From Bidens hawaiensis (lineage: Eukaryota > Streptophyta > Magnoliopsida > Asterales > Asteraceae): DNA of 64,000 bases. Numbering within the stretch: the first letter of the stretch is position 1; every line of letters starts with the position of its first letter. Both the position numbers and the translations under genes were made by a program. Below, in pieces: positions 55,054 through 64,000 of this stretch. The notes below the pieces were generated by a model, which was given only the letters and a program-made list of their open reading frames with translations, ran no database searches and was not told where the DNA came from. The stretch spans positions 1-64,000 of the forward strand of contig JAIQDT010010073.1 of NCBI GenBank assembly GCA_021521415.1, given 5' to 3'.

Positions 55054-55463
55054 TGTTGGTGCATGAATGTCAGTAGTTCATAGTCTAGTGTCTGTAATCG
55101 AGTCTGTAATGTTATTTATGTTTTTGTTTATAAGCGAAGTTGTCAACAAGTTCGCTTAGGCGAACTTGTTGAACAAGCGAAGTTATGGACAACTTCGCCT
55201 GAACATATCAGGCGAAGTTGTCGTGTATTTATATATAGATTACGGCTTGGTTTAGGGTTAATCAATCAGTTAGTGTTCGAGAGTTCAGTTAATCAGTTGA
55301 CGAGAGTCTGTATTAGTGATATCGTATCACGTGAGTTCGGTTATAATATATAACGTGTTTCGTGTATTCGTGTGTTTGTGTTCTATACTCGTAACGATCT
55401 ACGCAGGGATTCCGCACCTGAGTAGACCGCGATATCTCGTGCGATCCGTCCAGGGAACCTACA
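55054..55463 (+). repeat. Right LTR of the 12.4-kb copia element
   Basis: Differs from the left copy at CGCCTAGG/CGCTTAGG, CAGTCGACG/CAGTTGACG and TAAAATATAA/TAATATATAA. Followed by GAAGT. Confidence 0.96.
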
Positions 55464-55589
55464 GAAGTTCGTTTATGTTCGTTTATCTTTGTTCAATTAC
55501 GTTAGTTTAGATTATAAACAAACAAACATAAATGAACACAAGTGTTCATTTTTTAAACTAGGTTAAGTTAAAAGGGAACAAACCTCCTA

Positions 55590-58549
55590 GTCTCATACGA
55601 TTAGGTGTTCTGGCCAAGCAACAAAAGTACCAATTGCGTTGCCAACTGTCGTAATTTCACATGCCTCACATGGAATAATTGCTTGTTCCTTTATGGCTCC
55701 ATCAATACTAACTTTATAGCAACCCTCCGGGATTGCTTTTCCATGCAACTGTTGTGGAACCGGTGACCAATAAACTTTACCATTTTCCACCTTGTTACGC
55801 TTGTCATGCACACACAAACGACACTCATACACCTATAAACCAGCATGTGAAATTAAGATGGCTTAGTTGAAGTCAATATATAAGTACATACCCATGTTGG
55901 TGGGATATTAACAATGTTTCGCGCAGTACATACCTTTATTTCAGCAGGTTGGGAAGCTTCATCCGTAGATACATCAACTTTTCTTTTACGACTTCTCTGT
56001 TTTACCTAAAAACCATTCAATGAATCAATCAACAATTAAAGGAAAAACTGAAATTGCCAAATACTTACTAATGGTTTTTTCGAGCCGTTACTATCCGGAG
56101 TGTGGTGTAGTTGTGTTGATGCTTGGTCAACATTGTTCTCTATAGGCTTCATTGGTAATATAACAAAAATTGGAATTGTTAGGACTTATTAGGTTATAAA
56201 ATATAAAAAATGAAACTGCCAAATACTTACTGATGTCGCGCTATGGTGATCGACTACCGTTTGGTCAACACTTTTTTCCACAGATTTGGCCTGCAATTCG
56301 GTAAATAGAAAATGAGCACACTCACATTGGAAACGAATTATAAAAAGTACTGAAATTGTCAAATACTTACTGATGTCGCAGTATGGGGAGCGGGTACCGT
56401 TTGGTCAACACTTTTTTCCACAGACTTGGCCTGCAATTCGGTAATAGAAAATGAGCACACTCACATTGGAAACGAATTATAAAAAGTACTGAAATTGTCA
56501 AATACTTACTGATGTCGCGATATGGGGAGCGGGTACCGTTTCGACAACTATTTATCCGAAGACTTGGGCTACAATTAACTTATGCAAATTTAGCACACTC
56601 ACATGGAAAGTGGATTATTAAAACAAATCAATCAAACTGTCAAATGGTTACCTGAGAAGCGGATTCTTGTTGCACAGCCTCACCTGAGGTTAAGATGTTT
56701 CCCACAGAACTGGCCTACAAATCAATTTATTAGGTTATGGAAAATGAAAAATCACATGAAAAGTTGTAAAAAACAAAGAAACTGTCAGATACTTACTGGT
56801 CCTGGCATTTTATTTTGCGCTATAGCACTAGTACTTTGGTTAGAACCAACCTGGTTGGGAACAAGATTTACCTACGAATTGTGACAAAAACAGTGCCAAT
56901 TATGTATGTCGAATGCATTAATTAATATGTAGCATACGTCACTTACTTGACTTGCCGACATTTCCGGCAACAATCCTTCGAGATGTCTGAACCTGGCCTC
57001 AAATGCTAACCGTTCCTTCTCACGGCTTGCTAGCATAGCATTCGTTGATTCAAGTAGAGACGTCAACCTGTTCACCACTACATCTCTCTGCACCGCCTCA
57101 TACTCAAGTTGGGCAATCCGTTGCTTAAACGAGCCTTTTACCCGACTCACACCCCAATATTTACCTGTTGTCAATCCGTACCCAATCCCTTTTAAAAACC
57201 CACCTTTCTCTTTGCCAAGCACTAAGGTGACGGCATCTGTGCACGGTTCAAGTGCCAGGGCTCCGGAGGCGATATGCTCCTCATGCTGAACCTACAAGAA
57301 AACAAATATTCTAATACACTTGTAACACACTTATGTATCCACATAAAGTGTTGAGACAAGTTATATAGACTCAAGTTTTTTTACACCAATATAAGGCAAT
57401 GAATTGACTTTAACATGATTTAAAAAGTTTAATACTAAAACATACTAATTTGGTTGCCACGCCTTCAACAACAGCATTCTTGTATGCACCATCTTTGTCT
57501 TCCCTTCCTTTCATCCACATTAATGCACGGCCAGGGATCTCATCCGGTCCAATTTCCTTCTTTTTGACCTTGTAAAATATTCAAGAGAAAGCAGCTGACG
57601 ATCATGCGTGAGACACATAACCAACAAATCATTGAACTAGAGAGAAAGCAACTGACGGTGATTACCAGTTTCTCTCGAAGGTAGGTATAACCCCCTCGTC
57701 CCATGTGATGATCAAAAACATTCTTTGCTCGAGCTCCCTTTGATGAAGCCGATTTTTTCTTTAACCACACATTATAATCATTTCATTATATTTAAACAAA
57801 AAACGTAAACCATATATAGTCGATCAATCTACGTTTGCAGAGTAGAGGATTTATACCTGAAACTGCTCTGATTGTGTGTACTCAACGAAGTGATCCCAGT
57901 CTTCTTGCCTGATCATCGTCTTGTGTCCCTTGGGTATCGCCTTCATCTTCAGAGGTTTACCGATGTTCGGCATAATGTATTTGGCATACATTTTTCTTCT
58001 GAAATCCCGAAGAAGGTGTCCGAGCCGATTCATCACAGAAGGCCTGCGACAAGCCACAATCTCAAAATATTTCTGCATAATATAATACAGTAAAGGTAAA
58101 TTACATCTCAAAATATAAAATGCACAAATAGAAATAAAGAATAGCCGTTATTTGTTCCCACAATTTATCTCTAAGCTCCTTTGTGACCTCCCTCCAACTT
58201 AAATGTCTCAAGCCAACTATTTCCCTTACAACATCCCCTAAAAAACTTGAAAAATTTGATCTGTTTTGGCCAGTGAACCTACCCAGATTATCAAACTCCA
58301 CTGCCAGTTTGACACCACCATAGTTTGCATATTGGGTACGCAGCTTAGGTAACCTCGTCAACCCCCTTGTAGGTTTTTTCGTAGTAGCAAAACTGTTGAG
58401 GGGTTCGATAGCCTCCAAACTATTGAGGGGTCTGGTTGACCGTCATCGTCGTTGGCTTCCTCGCTGGAGTAGCCTTCAGTGTCGTCGTCGTAGTTGGCTT
58501 CCTCATCGGAGTAGCGTTCTTCTTCAATTCTTTCATCCATAAGCTTCAT
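55590..58549 (-). pseudogene. Transposase_24/En-Spm-type gene, multi-exon
   Basis: Minus-strand exons, reading down from 58549: an acidic start MKLMDERIEEERYSDEEANY; a conserved block at about 58145-58418 (KPTRGLTRLPKLRTQYANYG, SSFLGDVVREIVGLRHLSW); exon 57857-58072 (KYFEIVACRRPSVMNRLGHL, LRDFRRKMYAKYIMPNIGK) with a GT donor and AG acceptor; about 57660-57758 (SASSKGARAKNVFDHHMGRG); about 57448-57570 (GRALMWMKGREDKDGAYKNA); about 56948-57293 (LVLGKEKGGFLKGIGYGLTT and a coiled coil); then small exons and 55593-55832 (CRLCVHDKRNKVENGKVYW). The blocks match plant Transposase_24 (Ptta/En/Spm) proteins. The acidic start and the conserved block lie in different frames near 58400, which marks a frameshift or an unseen intron. 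A copia element sits in the intron before the last exon. Probably the regulatory (TNPA-like) gene of a CACTA element. Confidence 0.7.
56231..56650 (-). repeat. Tandem exon-plus-intron triplication (~140 bp)
   Basis: Copies begin at about 56231, 56371 and 56510. Each contains a 60-nt phase-0 exon encoding AKSVEKSVDQTVPAPHTATS or a variant, a GTAAGT donor and the same intron. The third copy has diverged and contains a stop. This small internal expansion shows how mini-exons were added to the gene. Confidence 0.8.
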
Positions 58550-59157
58550 CTTCGATTGTTTTTTTTTTAATAATTTGGCTGATTTGTGAAGTGGAAATTT
58601 TTAATAATTTGGAGTGTAACTTGATTTTTGGAGTGTTAAATTTAATTTGGAGTTTTTGAATTTTTGGAGCCAATATTTTGGAGCTTTTTGAGTTTTGCCT
58701 CCCTTTTAATTAAGAACCAATAGATTATTGGCATAGTTTTTACGGCAGAAAACCTGTGGCAGAAAATAGGCACTTTGACAGAAGATGGTTGGATAAGCGT
58801 GTATTGCGTATTAGGATATTTATATATGTTTATGTACATTAGCGTGTTAAAAGCGTAATAGTGTTATTTAACAAATTGTTTTTTGTTTTATTTTTAGGTT
58901 TAACCATAATTACCATTCATTAAAAGTTTTCATACAAAAGGCACCATTACAATACATTCCATGAAACAAAAATAAGAGTGAATAACAAAATAGATGATAC
59001 AAGAAACTATAAAATTAAAGCATTTAAAATCTAATTAACCAACCAACATTCAACACAATAAACTAAAAAGTGTATCAATACAACATCAACAAATGTTCCA
59101 AAATTCACCAAACATGTCACCAAATATTTCCCAAATGTTCCAAACATCACCAAATCA
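58550..59157. other. Intergenic DNA between two minus-strand genes
   Basis: AT-rich. The stretch just above 58549 would hold the promoter of the Transposase_24-like gene, and the part from 58900 on the 3' end of the B3 gene. No other feature seen. Confidence 0.5.
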
Positions 59158-60386
59158 CTAATCAAATTTTGAAACTAACAAAGTAGCTTCATTGAAGTCA
59201 TATTCAAATCTGCACTTATCACCAATCTGTATTTCATTTTCCACCTTGAATTTTTTCCATTTTAGTAACCGATATCTGAATTTCAGGTCCGACAGTTCAC
59301 CATGAAGTCTCATTTTTTTACGACCTTCGGGATTGACCAAAGTGATTGGCATTCCATCATAGGCATCAATCTTGGTGGCAATGTGACGTGGAAGACGCTG
59401 TGAAAAGCAAATTTCAAATATACTTGTAAATTAAAAAGAAATTTAAAAATTCAATTTACCAATTTCTTGGTGACGTTCATGTGGAAGACGATTTTAGAGT
59501 CATCATTTTGCTCATCAAGATGAATTGGGTTTTGGGAGGAACTACCTAGATTGCTTGATTGATAGTTGAGAAACAACTTATTTGGACCAGGAAGGATAAA
59601 TTCTATGTCATATTCATGAAAGACATTAATATGAAATGTCTTATCTGATATAATTTCAAACACAACAAATGAGCCACCTTTCAAGTTGGTTTGTTTAAAA
59701 ACCTCATTCCATCCATCCTCTAGCCTACAACCCATTCCATACCTAAGACATGAAACTTTAAACATATATCTATCTGGAGCAATAAGCTCGAAAAGCGAAT
59801 TCATGTAATTGTCACCAAATTCTTGAATCACGTACCACTCAGGGAAATCCTATTAAACATGTTAATTAAAGGACATTTGAATTTGGAAACAATCATTAAA
59901 AACAAAAATTAAAACTTACCAAGTAATGGACGTGTCGGTTTCTGACTGGAATACCTATCATAGTACCGGATTGATCATTTACGTTTCTTTTGAAAGTAAA
60001 CATATTCAACATAGATCTTGGTTTAATCTCAAAAACAACATATGTTCCAGCTTCTATTCAACATTCTCTGATTAATTCAGTCCAACCGGTTCCAAAATAA
60101 AAGTTATCAAGTACTTTGATTATAACAACAGAAAACGTTCTACCACTTTGATCGTAAATCAAACAACAGCCGGTATTCGATTTCATGTCAGCAAACATTG
60201 GTTGAACAACTTTAGGAATGAGCTATAAGTAACACAAAAAATGTTCTTAGAATGTATATGTTGCAAAACTGTAAAATGTTTTATAAAAAAAAAATTAACT
60301 AGATAACAATATTAACATGCCATCCTACTCATGGAATCGCTATCGATATCTACCAGGAACTTAACTCCATTATTGAGACGTGACAT
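59158..60386 (-). pseudogene. Triple B3-domain gene (REM-like), one nonsense codon
   Basis: Minus strand, four exons with GT/AG borders. Exon 1 about 60386-60329 (MSRLNNGVKFLVDIDSDSM; border uncertain); exon 2 60222-59920; exon 3 59849-59460; exon 4 59397-59158 to TAG. The last three exons are phase 0. Each carries a B3-type signature: exon 2 FGTGWTELIREC then IEAGTYVVFEI; exon 3 GCRLEDGWNEVFKQTNLKGG and SFVVFEI; exon 4 VNPEGRKKMRLHG and IQIGDKCRFEYD. B3 domains bind DNA, and REM proteins carry several in a row. A TGA at the position after REC in exon 2 interrupts the frame. It may be a recent pseudogene or an allele. Confidence 0.65.
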
Positions 60387-61559
60387 TTTTATGTTCTTAC
60401 CAGGATAAGCGATGTCTACGAATTACAGTAAAGTGAAGTAGAAGTCGATTTAGGGTTTTGAAGTTAAAAGGGTTTTGAAGTTTGGTTTTATTTATTTCTA
60501 CACATTTAATTATTTATATATTTTGGTTTTTTGTTTTATAACTTTTTAAAAATAGTATAAAAACATTTACTATTAGTTTTTTTTACTAACATTCCGGTAT
60601 TAAATTTCGTTAAAAGAGGAGTTCGTTTAATAAATCTTATTTTTTAAATAAATTTAAAATTTTATCCATTATTGAAGTATTATCTTAACCGTTAGTAAGA
60701 TTTTCTGGATAAGATTTACAACTTCGTAATAGAGAGGCTCATAGCGTTCTAGTGTTATCATTTCAAATATGTAGTTTTGTATCATTATCATCTTCTAGGT
60801 TATCATCATCACCATATGTGTTATGATGATAATCAACATCATAAAGTTATCATCGTTATCATGTATTATAGTGGTTATCATCATCATAATCATCGATCAC
60901 CATCACCATGAAACAACATCATCATCAGACGTGCGGGTAATCAACGTGGTCATTGTATAGGCTATCGTAGTCGGCATTGATCATACGGGTAACATATATC
61001 TCGCTATCAGTGTCGTCATCATCGTCACACATCTCCATCATCATCATCATCATCAGCACCATCATCATCATCCGATTGCCATGTACGGGATGTAGTCAGC
61101 ATCGTATGGGTTATCATAAACAAAACGCCCAATATTAGCGATCACTATCGGCACCATCTTATGAATTGTTGTCGTCATCAAACGACATCATCAGTCGTAC
61201 ATGCTACCATCAGTATGACCATCGTATACGTTATCATGGTCGTCGTCAATCATACGGGTTACATGTCATTAAACATTGGTGTCACCATTATCATCAACAT
61301 ATATGTGTGTGTGTGCGCGCGCCTGTGTGGCGTATTGTCATATAGGTACTTATAATTGGTCCTCATCATATATATGTCTGATCATCATCATAGACGTCAT
61401 GCTCGTCGTACGAGATACAGTCGCCATCGTATTGGTTGGCGTAAGCAAACCGTATATATAGGTTAGCAGCATCAATATGATAACCACCACCAACCCAGGT
61501 AGTTATATTAGCATCGTCTCGTCATAATTTGGCCAATCATCATGGTCATCATACGGGAT
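60387..61559. other. Intergenic DNA rich in ATC/CAT words
   Basis: From about 60780 to 61480 the sequence is crowded with CATCATC and TATCATC words, including a (CAT)n stretch near 61027-61050, and short GTGTGTGTGCGCGCG near 61305-61322. Low complexity; no gene. Confidence 0.6.
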
Positions 61560-61579
61560 AGCACCGTCATTGTCTCATG

Positions 61580-61885
61580 TATTACATATCCGCAATCATA
61601 CTACACACCACCGCCCACATTCGCCACAACGACCCCATCACCAACCACTAACCACACTCCACAACCACCCACCACACCACCACCACCCACTAATATTATA
61701 TATAAATATATATACATTTATTTATACCCATCCACCACCACCACCCACTACCCACCACCACCACCACCGACCTCCGCCACCACCACCCACTGCCCACCAC
61801 CGCCACCCACCAACACACATCCGCCACCACGAACCACTGCACCTCCGCCACCGTCCACCACCATCATGACCACCTGAACCCACCA
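61580..61885. repeat. (CCACCA)n low-complexity tract
   Basis: Strongly biased to C and A on the plus strand (CACCACCACC words, two TATATATA interruptions). The open frames here encode Pro/Thr/His-only or Gly/Val/Trp-only sequences and are not genes. Confidence 0.9.
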
Positions 61886-61899
61886 CCACCCACTAATAT

Positions 61900-62469
61900 T
61901 ATATATATGTATATATATATATATATATATTTTTCTACTATACAATACTAACAGTACGATTAAAATTTAAAAGCACGCGCCTTCTTTTAAAAGGGTCAAA
62001 TAACTACCCTCGTAAGTCACTCATCTACTTCTGGAACGTGGAGAAGTAAGTCAAAATTCCTAAAAATCGTCAACGATTCGTTTCTACTGTGAAGCACAAG
62101 CACATGTACAAGCACGATAGGTCTCAGAACCCTAACTCATCTACTTCTGGAACGGAACCAAAATGAAGAACCCTAACTCATCTACTTCTGGAACGGAACC
62201 AAGGACGAAGCAAAAGCACGATAGGTCTCAGAATGAAGATGGAACAGGTGTTACTTTATGATTTTTTTAGCGTTTTAGGTTTACTTAATCTTAAAATGTA
62301 AGCATTTGTTTGAATCTTCTTATGTATTAATACGTTTGATAAGCGTGTTGTTGTTGTTGTTGTTGTTGTAATACATATCCTTATTTTTTTTAAATCTATG
62401 TATAATATTAAAGCATGTTATATGCGTATGATTAGCGTGTTATGGCTTTGGTATGAGAATTTATCATTG
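61900..62469. other. Putative leader of the right-edge gene
   Basis: AT-rich, with a (TA)n near 61902-61930, a twice-repeated CATCTACTTCTGGAACGGAAC word (62020-62200) and a (GTT)n of about 8 units near 62345-62368. No coding frame. Confidence 0.5.
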
Positions 62470-62538
62470 TGATGTTTTATAAGAGTTTTCTGTTTCCTTG
62501 TGATTCGTGTTGTTATCCCCTAACCCCGTGTTTATTGT

Positions 62539-63999
62539 ATGTATGTGATTCAGTTGTTGAAAAAACCAAGACTGATAAAAGGAAGACTAAAAAAGTTGCT
62601 CCGGTGGGGAAAACAAAACATGATGTGGAAGCAAACTCTGATTCAGACCTTGACACAAAAATCGACAGGTTGTTGTCAAAGCGGAAACAGGTGGAACACA
62701 GCACCTCTGGCCCGGACTTTCAGCGTCCGAAAAAGAGAGCCATTAAAGAAAAAAACAAGACTGATAAAAGAAAGACTAAAAAAGTTGCTCCGGTGGGGAA
62801 AACAAAACATGTTGTGGAAGTAGACTCTGATTAAGACCTTGACACAAAAATCGACAGGTTGTTGTTAAAGCGGAAACAGGTGGAACCCAGCACCTCTGGC
62901 CCGAACTTTCAGCGTCCGAAAAAGAGCACCGTTAAAGAAAAGAAGCCAGCCGAGAGGGGACAACCTTTTGTTGAATTTGTAGACAAAAAATTGATGAATA
63001 GGTGTGCACATATTAATATTGTTGATGCAATGAAGGCAAGGACCATTGCCCAAAAAACTTGTGTAGAAGAAATGGGTTTCGGGTCAATGTTAAGACTTCA
63101 AGTAACCCAAACTCCAACAATTTTGGGATATTGGTTGCTCATGAACTATAATAATCGTTTAAATGAATTGAACATTGGGAGCGGTGTTATTAAGATAACA
63201 CTACAAAAAGTACATGAAGTGTTGGGGATACCAATGGGTAAGATTCCTGTTTTAGGCAAGAGTAGACCAAGATTGGGGGAAGATGTTACTACAGATTTGT
63301 TCAAATCTCAATTCCCAACAAGTGCAAGAATAAGTATAAAGCATGTGAAAGACAAACTAGCCGCGGATCAAGGAGTTGGTGGACTGTTTAAGATTAATTT
63401 CCTTGTGTTGGTCAACACCTGTATAGGATTTGTGACAAAATCAACAACAGTCAATCAACGATTCATCGCCACAATTGATAAAATCTCCGATATTCCAAAT
63501 ATGGACTGGTGCAGCTATGTTATTGAAAACTTGAAAATGACAAAGGAAGAATGGAGAGGTATCAACGTTCAATACAACGGTCCGATCACCTTTCTTGTGA
63601 TGCTTTACACGTATGAATACCAGAAAAAATATGGTCCATTTGGGACTCCCGTCACAACGCCTGCAGTCAACTACATAACAACAACTATCTTAATAAGATG
63701 GAAAAATACTTGGAGAATAATGGTCCTCCCTTAGAAGAAGATGCTACTGAGGTTGCTGCTGCTGCTGCTGTGACTTTTAGTGTTGACGGGAAAGGGATTG
63801 ATGCGGCTGCTGCTGCTCCTGCTGCTGTGACTGTTAGTGCTGCCGGGAAGGGACTTGATGAGAGTGTTGATGCTGCTGTTGCTGATACTGCTGTTGTGAC
63901 AGTTAGTGCTACCGGGAAGAGACTTGATGAGACTGCTGCTGCGGCTGCTGCTGCTGTGACGGTTAGTGCTGCCGGTAAGCCTGGAGTTGAAGAAAACAC
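62539..63999 (+). pseudogene. DUF1985/Ulp1-associated-like gene, broken, runs off the edge
   Basis: The N-terminal part is Lys-rich and contains a perfect 189-bp tandem duplication (62570-62758 and 62759-62947) encoding TDKRKTKKVAPVGKTK and LDTKIDRLL.KRKQVE. The second copy has TAA at 62832 in place of TCA. Downstream, from 62950, a clean frame reads VEFVDKKLMNRCAHINIVDA, EEMGFGSMLRLQVTQTPTIL, EVLGIPMGKIPVLGKSRPRL and FKINFLVLVNTCIGF, then MDWCSYVIENL. This resembles the plant domain (DUF1985-like) that precedes Ulp1 proteases in many plant genes and MULE-captured ORFs. Near 63690 the frame shifts to one continuing as MEKYLENNGPPLEEDATEV and a poly-Ala tract. The Ulp1 catalytic part, if present, lies beyond the window. 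Confidence 0.6.
63745..63985 (+). repeat. (GCT)n Ala-coding repeat units
   Basis: Three to four units of about 60 bp with GCTGCTGCTG runs and GTGACTGTTAGTGCTGCCGG. In the plus frame they encode poly-Ala then VTVSAAGKGLDE-like segments. An opposite-strand frame also stays open and is rejected. Confidence 0.85.
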
Positions 64000-64000
64000 T

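Larger units (their letters stand above)
43034..55463 (+). mobile_element. 12.4-kb Ty1/copia element with a third ORF (SIRE/Maximus-like layout)
   Basis: LTRs of 410 bp (43034-43443 and 55054-55463) differ at about three positions. The duplication GAAGT is exact (43029-43033 and 55464-55468). Primer-binding site ATTGGTATCAGAGC follows the left LTR; polypurine tract AAGGGGGAGTC precedes the right one. Interior: hairpin-rich leader, gag (two frameshifts), pol (one stop), 2.2 kb of non-coding sequence with poly(A) tracts and more hairpins, then a 970-codon ORF in sense orientation. A large extra ORF after pol is the layout of SIRE/Maximus elements. Confidence 0.93.

Noticed and set aside
61542..61945. 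Pro/His/Thr-rich plus-strand frames and a Gly/Val-rich minus-strand frame
   Set aside because: Pure consequence of a CCACCA low-complexity tract; open in opposite strands with biased composition.
63685..63999. Minus-strand Ala/Ser/Val-rich frame of 104 codons
   Set aside because: Shadow of the GCT repeat; the plus frame continues the DUF1985-like gene more convincingly.

Overview
This window is repeat-dominated nuclear DNA of a flowering plant. Introns have GT/AG borders, intergenic DNA is AT-rich, and nearly all coding sequence belongs to LTR retrotransposons (Ty1/copia, Ty3/gypsy), hAT and CACTA transposons, or captured and decayed gene pieces. A CCHC zinc-knuckle plus ARID gene family present here is, as I recall, typical of Asteraceae genomes, so I infer an Asteraceae (composite) genome. 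I see no rRNA, tRNA or organelle genes and no clearly intact host housekeeping gene.

Layout. 1-5.3 kb: intergenic DNA with a MITE-like element (1788-3584) split by a hAT element (2142-3480, 8-bp target-site duplication, one mismatch) that carries a phi-class glutathione S-transferase 5' fragment. 5.3-10.8 kb: a decayed copia element, mostly minus strand, with its RNase H inverted. 11.3-15.6 kb: a complete non-autonomous LTR element (LTRs of 406 bp, duplication GATAC) filled with a 48-bp array and a roughly 42-bp GC-rich array of about 50 units. 16.3-31.3 kb: one ARID/CCHC gene relic cut into four pieces by a hAT element, a solo LTR of the 11.3-kb family, and a Gag-protease-only copia element (19186-31081, duplication TAAAG) that itself holds a young, full-length gypsy element (21690-30720, duplication TGAAG). 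33-37.8 kb: two diverged copies of a segment containing a large inverted repeat built from zinc-finger-homeodomain (ZHD) gene fragments. 37.8-42.7 kb: a decayed gypsy LTR and leader, then CACTA-type terminal repeats. 42.7-58.5 kb: a minus-strand gene resembling plant Transposase_24/En-Spm proteins, split in an intron by a 12.4-kb copia element (43034-55463, duplication GAAGT) that has an extra 970-codon ORF after pol. 58.5-64 kb: a three-B3-domain gene relic, microsatellite-rich DNA, and a broken gene resembling the N-terminal part of plant Ulp1-associated (DUF1985-like) proteins running off the right edge.

LTR divergence counted by eye orders the insertions: Gag-only copia about 6 percent, 11.3-kb element about 1.2 percent, 43-kb copia about 0.7 percent, nested gypsy about 0.2 percent. 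The nesting order agrees with this. Signals most worth following are the ZHD inverted repeats, a family of eleven GCGAAGTT-N6-AACTTCGC hairpins in the 12.4-kb copia element, the retroelement-like ARID gene, and a CpG-type change in the reverse transcriptase active site of the otherwise intact gypsy element.
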